64,000 nt of DNA, from assembly GCF_003034915.1 (NCBI RefSeq), contig NZ_PZJX01000006.1, forward strand, positions 62,001-126,000. Direction: 5' to 3'. The DNA is from Mesorhizobium helmanticense. Its GTDB lineage: Bacteria > Pseudomonadota > Alphaproteobacteria > Rhizobiales > Rhizobiaceae. The notes under the pieces are model-generated. The model was given only the letters and a program-made list of their open reading frames with translations, ran no database searches and was not told the origin of the DNA. The translations under genes and the position numbers were made by a program. Of this stretch, positions 19,953-29,452 are shown in pieces. Positions within the stretch are counted from its first letter, which is position 1. Every line of letters starts with the position of its first letter.

Positions 19953-20993
19953 TTACAATACGATGTCGGTCCAGAGCTCGGACGGATCCGGCTCCGCGTC
20001 GTTCTGGGCAAATTCAGCGGCGTCGGCGACGATGTCGCGGACCTCCTTGTCGACGGTCTTGAGTTCGTCCTCGGTGGCCCATTTCTTGTCGAGCAGCCGC
20101 GCCTTGACCTGCTCTATCGGGTCGTGCTCGGAGCGCATCTTCTGCACTTCTTCCTTGGAGCGGTACTTTGCCGGATCAGACATTGAATGGCCGCGATAGC
20201 GGTAGGTCTGCATTTCGAGGATCAGCGGCCCGTTGCCGGCGCGGCACCATTCGGTGGCGAGGTCGCCAGCGGATTTGACCGCACGCACATCCATGCCGTC
20301 GACCTGGATGCCGGGGATCTTGAAGGAGGCGCCGCGGTGCGAAAAGTCGGTCTCGGCCGAAGACCGCGAGACCGAAGTGCCCATGGCGTAGCGGTTGTTC
20401 TCAATGATGTAGATCACCGGCAGCTTCCACAGCGAGGCCATGTTGAAGCTTTCATAGACCTGGCCCTGATTGGCGGCGCCGTCGCCGAAATAGGTCAGCG
20501 ACACATTGTTGTTGCCGCGATAGCGGTTGGCGAAGGCCAGGCCGGTGCCGAGCGACACCTGCGCGCCGACAATGCCGTGGCCGCCGTAAAAATGCTTCTC
20601 CTTGGAGAACATGTGCATGGAGCCGCCCTTGCCCCTGGACAGGCCGCCGCGGCGACCGGTCAGCTCGGCCATGACGCCGCGCGGCGACAATTCCATCGCC
20701 AGCATATGGCCGTGATCGCGGTAGGCGGTGATCATCTGGTCGCCATCGACCAGCGCCATCTTCATGCCGGTGACAACAGCCTCCTGGCCGATATAGAGAT
20801 GGCAGAAGCCGCCGATGAAGCCCATGCCGTAGAGCTGGCCGGCCTTTTCCTCGAAGCGGCGGATGAGCAGCATGTGCCGGTAAGCGGCAAGCTCCTCGTC
20901 CTTGGTGAAATCAGCTGGCTTCGGGGCGGAAAGTCCCGACGATTTGCTATCGGATCTCGATTTGGCAGGCGCTTTTCTGGCGGCGGTGGCCAT
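19953..20993 (-). CDS. pdhA: Pyruvate dehydrogenase E1 alpha
   Basis: E1-alpha of the PDH complex, 346 residues, thiamine-diphosphate dependent; it decarboxylates pyruvate with E1-beta. The ThDP/Mg motif is GDGAANQGQVYESFNMASLWKLPVIYIIENN (GDG...NN). The phosphorylation-loop region typical of the family, YRYRGHSMSDPAKYR, is also present. The N-terminus is a short basic tail (MATAARKAPAKSRSDSKS) ahead of the fold. ATG 20993 has AGGGAG upstream. It is the first gene of the pdhABC run; the 194-bp gap upstream of it carries two inverted repeats and may hold the main promoter. Confidence 0.97.
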   Translation of the reverse strand: MATAARKAPAKSRSDSKSSGLSAPKPADFTKDEELAAYRHMLLIRRFEEKAGQLYGMGFIGGFCHLYIGQEAVVTGMKMALVDGDQMITAYRDHGHMLAMELSPRGVMAELTGRRGGLSRGKGGSMHMFSKEKHFYGGHGIVGAQVSLGTGLAFANRYRGNNNVSLTYFGDGAANQGQVYESFNMASLWKLPVIYIIENNRYAMGTSVSRSSAETDFSHRGASFKIPGIQVDGMDVRAVKSAGDLATEWCRAGNGPLILEMQTYRYRGHSMSDPAKYRSKEEVQKMRSEHDPIEQVKARLLDKKWATEDELKTVDKEVRDIVADAAEFAQNDAEPDPSELWTDIVL

Positions 20994-21187
20994 GCATCAC
21001 TCCCTGTTGCGTCTCTTTGTGGACATTAGAGCAAGATGAAATCTGCTCTGAGGGAGATCAGTCCTCCCCACCGATTTGGAAGAGGCTAACATGCGAGAAT
21101 GGGTTTCGCCATGCTGAAAAATGCATGGCTGGCATGCATCTAAGCGATTAAAATCGTTGAAAATATCGTCGATTAACTCGAATCAGG
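20994..21187 (-). promoter_or_regulatory. ftsB-pdhA intergenic region with palindromes
   Basis: A 194-bp gap between the end of ftsB and the start of pdhA. Two palindromes are visible: ATGCATG-GCTGG-CATGCAT at 21121-21139 and CGATT-AA-AATCG at 21145-21156. There is also a 6-bp hairpin AGAGCA ... TGCTCT at 21028-21049. The region is more AT-rich than its neighbours. Candidate pdh promoter/operator, or terminator for ftsB; function is inferred from position only. Confidence 0.4.
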
Positions 21188-21511
21188 TTATCTGGCCTGC
21201 GACGGCAGCATGATGGTTATTTCGTCGGCATGGGACAGATTGAGCGCCTTGCGCGCCTGCTCGTCGAGCATGTCCTTTTCCAGCGTGCCTTCATGCATGA
21301 GCTGGACGCGGCGTTCCAGATCGACCCGGCGTGCCTTGACGGCGTCGAGCTTGCCCTGCAGATCCGCGGCCTGGGCCTCGAGCCGGTACTTGGAATAGAT
21401 GCCGAACTCGCCGTGATAGGCGTGGAAACCGAAATAGGCCAGGAACGCCACGCAGAGCGAGGGAATGATCAGCCGACCGGTGTTTCTCTGCTTGTGCTGG
21501 CGTGTCCACAT
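21188..21511 (-). CDS. ftsB: Cell-division protein FtsB / DivIC-like septum initiator
   Basis: A 107-residue bitopic membrane protein. A short basic cytoplasmic N-terminus (MWTRQHKQRNTGR) is followed by one hydrophobic helix (LIIPSLCVAFLAYFGFHAYHG). A coiled-coil region comes next (RLEAQAADLQGKLDAVKARR, then LERRVQLMHEGTLEKDMLDEQARK). This matches FtsB, which with FtsL and FtsQ forms the divisome trimer. ATG 21511 is preferred over a start ten residues upstream. Its position between eno and the pdh genes is a conserved alphaproteobacterial arrangement. Confidence 0.9.
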   Translation of the reverse strand: MWTRQHKQRNTGRLIIPSLCVAFLAYFGFHAYHGEFGIYSKYRLEAQAADLQGKLDAVKARRVDLERRVQLMHEGTLEKDMLDEQARKALNLSHADEITIMLPSQAR

Positions 21512-21754
21512 GGGTCCAAATCCTCGCAGCCGCGAACTCAAACGGCCAGCGTCTTTTTTCGCTCGATTGTGCTTAATGGACGGTTACGAACAACCGGATT
21601 TGGCAGTTTTGAAGCAAAAAGGCCGGGAATGTCCCCAGCCCCTAACTAAAGTGGAGTCGCGCAACCAGAGTGGTTGCTCCGCGACGGCATCATGGAGTTG
21701 GCCGCAGCAGCGGTATGGGGTGGCGCGCAGAGGCGTGCCGTCCCACCCAACTTG
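21512..21754. other. Intergenic region with an inverted repeat
   Basis: A 243-bp gap between the small membrane protein gene and ftsB. A perfect 7-bp inverted repeat with a 3-nt loop lies at 21661-21677 (GCAACCA GAG TGGTTGC). An imperfect G/C-rich hairpin lies at 21718-21748 and could act as a weak terminator on the minus strand. No ORF with a ribosome-binding site was seen. Confidence 0.4.
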
Positions 21755-22000
21755 TCATCTTTCGAGCCGGTGCGATCGGAAGTGCCGGAAGACTATCCAG
21801 ACCATAGGCAGCACCAATGCAGTTCCCAGTCCGACCATGATCCATCCCCAATCCTCACCGACATCCTGACAAATGAGCAGCGGGGTGGGTGTAGGCGGCG
21901 GCTCCGCCAGGCACTGGAAGAATTTGATCGCAGCGTAGATCAGCCAAGATCCGTAAGCTGCCATGAGCGCGGCAACGGAAATACCTAGTGCCCTGAGCAT
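21755..22000 (-). CDS. Small two-helix membrane protein, uncharacterised
   Basis: An 81-residue protein with two hydrophobic segments: ISVAALMAAYGSWLIYAAI near the N-terminus and WIMVGLGTALVLPMVWIVF near the C-terminus. A short proline-rich loop (EPPPTPTPLL) with two cysteines (FFQCLAE and LICQDVG) lies between them. The loop cysteines could form a disulfide in the periplasm. ATG at 22000 is preceded by AAGGACG at good spacing, which supports translation. It ends in a basic tail (FRHFRSHRLER). I do not recognise a family. It lies between eno and ftsB on the same strand. Confidence 0.65.
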   Translation of the reverse strand: MLRALGISVAALMAAYGSWLIYAAIKFFQCLAEPPPTPTPLLICQDVGEDWGWIMVGLGTALVLPMVWIVFRHFRSHRLER

Positions 22001-22067
22001 GAATGTCGTCCTTATACTCTATCGAGCATAATGAACGACAATCATGTTTCCGGATATATCTTTCGGA

Positions 22068-23471
<1,404 letters not shown>

Positions 23472-23549
23472 TCATCATAAGTCATGGCGGCGGGCCGGGT
23501 TCTCGGTTATGGTCGCGCTTGCGCGGGGCGAAACAGGAGGAGTTTCGCC

Positions 23550-23666
23550 ATGTCCCAGTTGAGCGGTATCGTGAGTCTATTCCTGATTGCAGCTGCGTTC
23601 CTGACGTCATGCGACAGTCAGCAGCCCCAGCAGGGATCGTTGCCGGCCCTGCAGATCGCGGAATAG
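23550..23666 (+). CDS. Tiny lipoprotein with lipobox
   Basis: A 38-residue predicted lipoprotein: MSQLSGIVSLFLIAAAFL followed by the lipobox LTSC and a short tail (DSQQPQQGSLPALQIAE). After signal peptidase II cleavage only about 17 residues would remain, anchored by a lipidated cysteine. A near-perfect ribosome-binding site (CAGGAGGAG) lies 8 nt before the ATG at 23550. A strong hairpin follows 16 bp after the stop, so this forms a complete small transcription unit. Size and layout recall entericidin-like lipoproteins, but I cannot assign one. Confidence 0.72.
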   Translation: MSQLSGIVSLFLIAAAFLTSCDSQQPQQGSLPALQIAE

Positions 23667-23681
23667 CTTTCATCGCATATG

Positions 23682-23711
23682 GAAAGGCCCCCGGCTGACG
23701 GGGGCCTTTCC
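23682..23711. terminator. Hairpin terminator after the tiny lipoprotein gene
   Basis: Perfect 11-bp stem GGAAAGGCCCC / GGGGCCTTTCC with an 8-nt loop, starting 16 bp after the lipoprotein stop and ending 18 bp before the stop of the convergent PRC-barrel gene. No long T-run follows on either strand, so it may act as a bidirectional hairpin terminator. Confidence 0.75.
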
Positions 23712-23728
23712 GATTCAGCGGACTGAAG

Positions 23729-24094
23729 TCAGTGCCAGTAAGGCTCGACCTTGTAATAGTTGTACGAAGCGTCGCGTGCCGCCTCGCCGTCGGCGCCGGT
23801 CAGTTCGTTGATCGAATAGGCAGGCGCGGCTGTCAGTTGCTCCTTGGTGAAGGGCACGACGTAGCCGCCCTTGTCCTCGTCATAGTCGAGGCTCGCCCAT
23901 GGCATGGCGTGGTATTTCTCGCCGATGCCAAGAAATCCGCCAAAGCCGATCACCGCGAACATGATGCCGTTCGACGTCTTGTCGAGCATGACATCCTCAA
24001 TGTCGCCGATATGCTCGCCTTCGGTATTGTAGACCGACGTGCCGATGACGCGCGAAGCGGCAATGGCCTCGGTGTGCCCGGTCTGGGTTGTCAT
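23729..24094 (-). CDS. PRC-barrel domain protein
   Basis: A 121-residue soluble protein with one PRC-barrel domain: SRVIGTSVYNTEGEHIGDIEDVMLDK, then FAVIGFGGFLGIGEKYHAMPWASL. The domain is known from photosynthetic reaction-centre H subunits and from RimM. Stand-alone versions like this are abundant in rhizobia, often linked to stress or envelope responses, but without defined biochemistry. The C-terminus carries aromatic residues (YNYYKVEPYWH). It probably forms its own unit ahead of the dodecin gene, on the same strand. Confidence 0.85.
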   Translation of the reverse strand: MTTQTGHTEAIAASRVIGTSVYNTEGEHIGDIEDVMLDKTSNGIMFAVIGFGGFLGIGEKYHAMPWASLDYDEDKGGYVVPFTKEQLTAAPAYSINELTGADGEAARDASYNYYKVEPYWH

Positions 24095-24181
24095 GGTATG
24101 CTCCTCTCTCGTTGTTGACGCTATGCGTTGACAATGAGGGGAGCGGACGAAGGTTCCAGACTTTCTTTGATGTCCGGCCAG

Positions 24182-24385
24182 CTACTCCGCGAGGATGAAG
24201 GTGACTTTCATGTTGACGCGGTAGGCGGAGATATTGCCGTTCTCAACGACGATCTTCTGGTCCTGAATCCATGCGCCTTCGACGTTCTTCAGGGTCTTGG
24301 AGGCGCGCGCAATTCCCTTCTCGATGGCGTCCTGAAAGCTCTTCTTCGACGATGATGTGATCTCGGTGACGCGGGCGACGGACAT
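24182..24385 (-). CDS. Dodecin, flavin-binding protein
   Basis: A 67-residue dodecin, a protein that assembles into hollow dodecamers storing riboflavin or FMN. Sequence features are MSVARVTEITSSSKKSFQDA, the flavin-stacking tryptophan in EGAWIQDQKI, and YRVNMKVTFIL. ATG 24385 has AGGAGGAAG upstream; the frame extends to 24445 but without family similarity. No cofactor can be told from the sequence. Confidence 0.92.
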   Translation of the reverse strand: MSVARVTEITSSSKKSFQDAIEKGIARASKTLKNVEGAWIQDQKIVVENGNISAYRVNMKVTFILAE

Positions 24386-24458
24386 GGCTTCCTCCTGCAA
24401 GTGCTCATTTGCATGGCAAGAGTACAGCCGGCTGTTGGGGACCACAAGCGCGTGCGTT

Positions 24459-25301
24459 TCAACCCTTGGCGATTCGATCGAACGCCATCAGCCGTTCGAG
24501 CAATGCCGGCATGTCCTTTAGCGGCACCATGTTCGGGCCATCGGAAGAGGTCGAATTGTTTGGATCCTGGTGGGTCTCGATGAACACGCCGGCAACGCCT
24601 ACGGCGACAGCCGCACGTGCCAGCGTCTCGACAAAGCGACGCTCGCCACCCGAGGAACCACCCTGCCCGCCCGGCTGCTGCACGGAATGGGTGGCGTCGA
24701 AAATCACCGGCGCACCGATCTCGGCCATGATCGGCAGCGAACGCATGTCGGACACCAGCGTGTTGTAGCCGAAGGACGCGCCGCGCTCGGTGACCAGCAC
24801 ATTGGCGTTGCCGGAACCGGTGATCTTGGCGACGACGTTCTTCATGTCCCAGGGAGCAAGGAACTGTCCCTTCTTGACATTGATCACCTTGCCGGTCCTG
24901 GCGGCGGCAACCAGCATGTCGGTCTGGCGCGACAGGAATGCCGGTATCTGCAGCACATCGACATGCGGCGCGACGATCGCGCACTGTTCCTCGGTGTGGA
25001 CATCGGTCAGCACGGGGAGCGAAAACGTTTTGCGCAGTTCGTCGAAGACTGGAAGTGCTGCCTCCATGCCTGCGCCGCGCGTCGACGACAGCGAGGTGCG
25101 GTTGGCCTTGTCGTAGCTGGTCTTGTAGACGAGCCCGATGCCGAGCTTGCCGGTGAGCTCCTTCAGCGCACCGGCCATGTCGAAGGCATGCTGGCGCGAT
25201 TCAAACTGGCACGGGCCGGCGATCAGCGCCAAGGCTGCCTTGTTGTCGAAGACGACATTGCCGACGGTTACCGACGAATTGGGGGCCAAAGGCTTGCTCA
25301 T
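24459..25301 (-). CDS. kdsA: KDO-8-phosphate synthase
   Basis: A 280-residue cytosolic enzyme condensing phosphoenolpyruvate with arabinose-5-phosphate to give KDO-8-phosphate for lipopolysaccharide. Motifs: [82 protein letters not shown] (read in separate blocks) and [12 protein letters not shown]. Its start overlaps the stop of the upstream VOC gene by 4 bp (ATGA), so the two are coupled. Confidence 0.97.
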   Translation of the reverse strand: MSKPLAPNSSVTVGNVVFDNKAALALIAGPCQFESRQHAFDMAGALKELTGKLGIGLVYKTSYDKANRTSLSSTRGAGMEAALPVFDELRKTFSLPVLTDVHTEEQCAIVAPHVDVLQIPAFLSRQTDMLVAAARTGKVINVKKGQFLAPWDMKNVVAKITGSGNANVLVTERGASFGYNTLVSDMRSLPIMAEIGAPVIFDATHSVQQPGGQGGSSGGERRFVETLARAAVAVGVAGVFIETHQDPNNSTSSDGPNMVPLKDMPALLERLMAFDRIAKG

Positions 25302-26170
25302 GGGATCTCCCGGAAAATGAAAACCGCGCCCTGTCCGGGCGCAGGCCGCACGACAATATCATTGCCGTCTATGTCGTGTTCGATGCAATTGGCTGCAAGG
25401 AGCGTTGCCACGGTATCCGTGCTGCGAACCGAAAAGACGACCCCCGCGAAACGGAGTTCCGACGGCGCACTGGCCGGCAGGCCGAAACGCGTTTCGAACG
25501 CAGCAGGCTCAAGCAGGGTCAAACCGGCGTTCGGCAAGCGAAACGCCATGTCCTCCTCCGCATCCGCCGCGACCGCCAACAATCGGCGCTGCTCGGATGG
25601 TCGGTTGCTGACCGCCACGACTTCGATGATGCCGGTTGCGCCGTTGGCATGGGCTTGCAACGCGGTACGGTCTACCTTGGGCGCGTTGATCCGCTCGCAA
25701 GCGAACAGCAACGCGTCCGTCGCCCCGGCTCCAGAGGCGAAGGCAAGTTTGAACGATGCCATGTCGCTCTTTCCCGCCGCGTCGGCAAAGGCACGCGAAA
25801 AGCTCAGCATGCCGCCCGCCGACAGGCCGGCTTCGACATAGCGCGCATGGTCGGCGCCGGCATTGCCGGTGCTGAGCACGATGGCCGAAAATCCCTCGTC
25901 GCCGCATCTGTCGCGAAAGGCGCGATCGCGCGCGACGAAGACGTTGCCAGCCGCGATCGCCTTCGCCGCCGCTTGCGCGTCGCCTACCGCCAGCGGCTCG
26001 AGATAGGTGCCATCTCCAAGGAAGACGCAGCAGTTTTCCGTTCCGAAAGGATGAATGCCGGTCGGCGCCACGACAAAGCCAAGCGAAGTGAGCCGCGCCC
26101 GCGCCACGTCGAGATTCGCGGTCGGCAGCACAAGATGGTCAAGCGGATGAGTGGGCGGCGTCTCGGTCAT
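25298..26170 (-). CDS. VOC-family (glyoxalase-like) protein
   Basis: A 290-residue protein with a glyoxalase-like VOC fold: it starts [31 protein letters not shown] and contains [21 protein letters not shown]. The histidine of LDHLVL is the usual first metal ligand. A second half (from about residue 160) could be a degenerate second VOC module. The substrate is unknown. It overlaps kdsA by 4 bp and probably belongs to the same operon, although no functional link to KDO synthesis is known. Confidence 0.85.
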   Translation of the reverse strand: MTETPPTHPLDHLVLPTANLDVARARLTSLGFVVAPTGIHPFGTENCCVFLGDGTYLEPLAVGDAQAAAKAIAAGNVFVARDRAFRDRCGDEGFSAIVLSTGNAGADHARYVEAGLSAGGMLSFSRAFADAAGKSDMASFKLAFASGAGATDALLFACERINAPKVDRTALQAHANGATGIIEVVAVSNRPSEQRRLLAVAADAEEDMAFRLPNAGLTLLEPAAFETRFGLPASAPSELRFAGVVFSVRSTDTVATLLAANCIEHDIDGNDIVVRPAPGQGAVFIFREIP

Positions 26171-26212
26171 GCCGGCGCGGTTTGCACCATTCCGGGAGAC
26201 GGTTCAAGCGTT

Positions 26213-26509
26213 TCAAACGCTTGCCGCCACCACGACATCGGCCGAATAACGCAATTCGCGCAATGGCCTGACCTGGCTGGTCGTCTTTGCATAGAGAGGA
26301 TGCGCCTTATAGGCGGCAAGGGCTGTCTCATCCTCGAACTCGGCGTAGACGACCACGTCGATTTCGTCCGAGAGCGGGTCGACCTTGGTGTTGAGCGTTA
26401 CCTCGAAAAAGCGGGAATGGGGGATCTTGCCCAGCGTCAGCAAGCCAGTGCGCACGGCCTCCACATCTTCTTTTTCGCGCGCGCTGAAGAAAACGATATG
26501 CCGGATCAA
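26213..26509 (-). CDS. Dabb-family stress-responsive protein
   Basis: A 98-residue alpha/beta-barrel (Dabb) protein. Characteristic N-terminus IRHIVFFSAREKEDVEAV, central histidine-free strand PHSRFFEVTLNTK and DEIDVVVYAEFEDETALAAYKAHP. The start is TTG at 26509, preceded by GGGAGG; no ATG lies in a suitable place. Dabb proteins are dimeric and some are decarboxylase- or olivetolic-acid-cyclase-like, but function in bacteria is generally unknown. It is 42 bp upstream of the VOC gene on the same strand. Confidence 0.85.
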   Translation of the reverse strand: MIRHIVFFSAREKEDVEAVRTGLLTLGKIPHSRFFEVTLNTKVDPLSDEIDVVVYAEFEDETALAAYKAHPLYAKTTSQVRPLRELRYSADVVVAASV

Positions 26510-26609
26510 ACCAGCCTCCCCGATCGATATGCAGGCGTGTTTTGTGCGGCCAAAACGATCGCGTCAACCGGCAACGATGTCGCGCCGGTGTTGCGCGGGG
26601 AAAGAAACC

Positions 26610-26744
26610 CTAGACGAAGCTGGTGGCGTAGTTCACGACGCGCGTTATCTCCCTGACGGTGTAGTCGAGATAGCGGCCCTGATTGTAGAGTCCGTCCCAG
26701 ATAAGGAAGAAGGTGACGGCGGCGATGACGATGACATAACGCAT
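26610..26744 (-). CDS. 44-residue single-helix membrane peptide
   Basis: A short ORF, MRYVIVIAAVTFFLIWDG..., with one N-terminal hydrophobic helix (about residues 3-17) and a polar tail with aromatic and basic residues (YNQGRYLDYTVREITRVVNYATSFV in two blocks). It is read as the last 44 residues of a much longer open frame antisense to cfa; the ATG at 26744 sits where the cfa-antisense part ends. The ribosome-binding site is weak. Unknown family; possible small inner-membrane protein. It is divergent from cfa across a 216-bp gap. Confidence 0.55.
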   Translation of the reverse strand: MRYVIVIAAVTFFLIWDGLYNQGRYLDYTVREITRVVNYATSFV

Positions 26745-26960
26745 GGCTAAACTATCGCATGAGAGTGGCTGCTGCTGCCAGAGTGATTCCGAGGTCGACC
26801 GGCGGCCCTCCCCAACATCTTGCCTCTTGAAGTTCCCTTTGATGACGTGAAAGATTGCGGCGGGATTCATCAGGGGGCGACGTTCGAACCTGGCGAATGA
26901 ACTGCGAGAGTGTGGGAACCGGCCGTTTATGCCGGTTGCGCAGAAGTCCGGGGGCGTGAC
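26745..26960. promoter_or_regulatory. Divergent region upstream of cfa
   Basis: A 216-bp gap between the small membrane peptide and cfa. A perfect 7-bp inverted repeat, AACCGGC-CGTTTAT-GCCGGTT, lies at 26917-26937, 23 bp before the cfa start. It would form a hairpin in the cfa leader and could influence its translation or bind a regulator. Confidence 0.4.
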
Positions 26961-28232
26961 ATGGCTTACAAGGAACAAAAGAACGTTGCTTTGGGCAGCG
27001 TTATATTGGGCGACGCGGTCAGGCTGGACGAAGTCAATTTCGCCGAAATCGTCAAGGGCCTGCCGGCCAAGGCGCGCATGGTGCTGTCGGCGGCGATGAA
27101 CCTGCCGCGTGGTTCGCTCAAGGTGAGGATGCCGGACGGCCGCGCCGTCCTCGTCGGCGGCAAGGGGCCAGGTCCGGACGCCGAGCTGGTGCTGAAGAAC
27201 TGGCGCTTGCCTTCCCGTGCCTTCACCGGCGGCACAATCGGCGTTGCCGAATCCTACATGGACGGCGATTGGGAAAGCCCCGACGTCACCAGTTTCCTCG
27301 AATTGTTCGTCGTCAATTCGGCCATCGGCGAGCGTGTCGCGGGCGGCGCCAGCTGGCTGATCAACACCGTCCAGCGCATCCGCCACTGGTTCAACGAAAA
27401 CACCCGCACCGGTTCGAAGCGCAATATCTCGGCGCATTACGACCTCGGCAATGCGTTCTACAGGGAATGGCTGGATCCGAGCATGACCTATTCGTCGGCG
27501 CTTTATGCGACCGGCGCCAACGATCTGGAAAGCGCTCAGGCCGCCAAATACCGCGCCCTGGCCAAGGATACCGGGATTGGCAGGAAGGATCATGTGCTGG
27601 AGATCGGCTGCGGCTGGGGCGGCTTTGCCGAATTCGCCGCGCGCGAGATCGGCTGCCGTGTCACCGGCTTGACGATCAGCCGCGAGCAGCACGATTTTGC
27701 CAAGGCGCGCATCCAGAAGGCAGGACTGGCCGACAAGGTCGACATCAAGCTGCAGGATTATCGCGACGAGACCGGCACCTATGACCGTATCGCCTCGATC
27801 GAGATGTTCGAGGCGGTCGGCGAAAAATACTGGCCGGTGTTTTTCGGCAAGATGAAGACTTGCCTGAAACCGGGCGGCACGGCCGGCCTGCAAATCATCA
27901 CCATCAACGAGGCTGCTTACGACACCTATCGCGCCCGTCCGGATTTCATCCAGCGCTACGTCTTCCCGGGCGGCATGCTGCCGACGCCGTCGATCCTGAA
28001 GGCGCTCGGCAAAGACCACGGCCTTGCTCATCTGCGCGAGCGCGTCTTCCCGGACGACTATGCCCGCACGCTCGCCGAATGGCGCCACCGCTTCCGGGCG
28101 TCATGGGAAAAGATCGTCCCGCTCGGTTTCGACGATCGCTTCAAGAAGCTCTGGGAGTTTTACCTGCACTATTGCGAGGCCGGCTTCCGCGCCAGCTACA
28201 TCGATGTCCGCCAGGTGGTTTACAAGGCTTGA
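26961..28232 (+). CDS. cfa: Cyclopropane-fatty-acyl-phospholipid synthase
   Basis: SAM-dependent methyltransferase of 423 residues that adds a methylene bridge to unsaturated membrane fatty acids. An N-terminal lipid-interacting domain (residues ~1-140) precedes the methyltransferase domain with the SAM site VLEIGCGWGGFAEFAARE. The family signatures KRNISAHYDLGN, SIEMFEAVGEKYW and IQRYVFPGGMLP follow. The start ATG 26961 is supported by the family length; the ribosome-binding site is weak. Expected membrane-associated role in acid and stationary-phase tolerance. Confidence 0.95.
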   Translation: MAYKEQKNVALGSVILGDAVRLDEVNFAEIVKGLPAKARMVLSAAMNLPRGSLKVRMPDGRAVLVGGKGPGPDAELVLKNWRLPSRAFTGGTIGVAESYMDGDWESPDVTSFLELFVVNSAIGERVAGGASWLINTVQRIRHWFNENTRTGSKRNISAHYDLGNAFYREWLDPSMTYSSALYATGANDLESAQAAKYRALAKDTGIGRKDHVLEIGCGWGGFAEFAAREIGCRVTGLTISREQHDFAKARIQKAGLADKVDIKLQDYRDETGTYDRIASIEMFEAVGEKYWPVFFGKMKTCLKPGGTAGLQIITINEAAYDTYRARPDFIQRYVFPGGMLPTPSILKALGKDHGLAHLRERVFPDDYARTLAEWRHRFRASWEKIVPLGFDDRFKKLWEFYLHYCEAGFRASYIDVRQVVYKA

Positions 28233-28415
28233 GAGCGTTCTGGCGGCTCACACCATTTCATTGCGCAGCACAACCTGCACCCCCCACGTGGGCGGTTTGA
28301 GGCCCGGCGGGCCACCGAGCGCCTTTTCCGTAATCTCGACATCGCCCTGCGATCGCCGTCAAAAAGTCAGATCACGCCGCAGGATGCGCCCGGCCTGCCA
28401 ATCGGGAATCACATC

Positions 28416-29405
28416 ATGCGCAAACGCACTATCTGCCTCCTCGTCGTGATCGCCGCTGCCGGCGGCGTCTGGTTCAACAACACATCGCTGTTGTCGAGCC
28501 GGCCGGCCGGCACCCCTTCGGTGCTTGCCCATCGCGGCTTGGCCCAGGATTTCGACCGCACGGATCTGGACGCCGACACATGCACAGCCGATCGCATGCT
28601 GCCGCCACGCCATGCGTTCCTGGAGAACACGATCCCCTCGATGGAAGCCGCCTTTGCGCTCGGTGCGGACGCGCTGGAACTCGATGTTCACCCGACTACC
28701 GACGGCAAGTTCGCCGTCTTCCACGATTGGACGCTGGATTGCCGCACGCAAGGCAAGGGAGAGACCCGTGCCCATGCGATGTCCGAGCTAAAGACACTCG
28801 ATGTCGGCTACGGGTATACGGCGGATGGCGGCAAGACCTTTCCGTTTCGCGGCAAGGGCGTCGGCATGATGCCGTCGCTGGACGAAGTGCTGCGGCATTT
28901 CCCCAATCGCCGTTTCAACATCAACATCAAGAGCAACGACGCTGCGGAAGGCGAAGCGCTCGCTGCCTGGCTCGCAACGCTGGCGCCCACCGAACGCGCC
29001 GGCCTGACGGTTTATGGCGGCGACAAGCCGATTGCGGCGGTCAAGGCGGCGCAGCCGGACATACATACGCTAAGCCGTGCGTCGCTGACCCAATGCATCC
29101 TGCGTTATGCCGCGGTAGGCTGGAGCGGTTATGTTCCGGAAGCGTGCCGGCAGGGCACACTGCTGATCCCGATCAATGTCGCCCAATGGCTATGGGGCTG
29201 GCCCGACCGTTTTCTGGACCGCATGGATGCCGTCGACACCCGCATCTATCTGCTTGGCCCCTATGCCGGCGGTGGCTTTTCGCAGGGACTCGACGATCCC
29301 GGGCTGATCGACCAGTTGCCGGACGGCTATTCCGGCGGGATTTCCACCGACGCGCTGGACCTGGTCATGCCTGTCATCAAGCGGCGTTTCGCGCCGCCGG
29401 CGTGA
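28416..29405 (+). CDS. Glycerophosphodiester phosphodiesterase family protein
   Basis: A 329-residue GDPD-family protein that would hydrolyse glycerophosphodiesters to glycerol-3-phosphate. An N-terminal hydrophobic stretch (TICLLVVIAAAGGVWF) acts as signal peptide or anchor, placing the enzyme in the periplasm. The catalytic motif is spread over LAHRG, ENTIPSMEAAF, ALELDVHPTTDGKFAVFHD and the metal/acid residues within. TIM-barrel strands continue through NINIKSN. It is 183 bp downstream of cfa and could share its transcript; both act on membrane lipid turnover. Confidence 0.88.
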   Translation: MRKRTICLLVVIAAAGGVWFNNTSLLSSRPAGTPSVLAHRGLAQDFDRTDLDADTCTADRMLPPRHAFLENTIPSMEAAFALGADALELDVHPTTDGKFAVFHDWTLDCRTQGKGETRAHAMSELKTLDVGYGYTADGGKTFPFRGKGVGMMPSLDEVLRHFPNRRFNINIKSNDAAEGEALAAWLATLAPTERAGLTVYGGDKPIAAVKAAQPDIHTLSRASLTQCILRYAAVGWSGYVPEACRQGTLLIPINVAQWLWGWPDRFLDRMDAVDTRIYLLGPYAGGGFSQGLDDPGLIDQLPDGYSGGISTDALDLVMPVIKRRFAPPA

Positions 29406-29452
29406 AACGACAGATCCACGCCGCTTGGGAGTGGCGTGGGTACGGGCGACTT

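Noticed and set aside
26745..28088. Upstream extension of the 44-residue membrane ORF to 492 residues
   Set aside because: The extension is antisense to cfa; only the last part, after the internal ATG at 26744, looks like a real protein.
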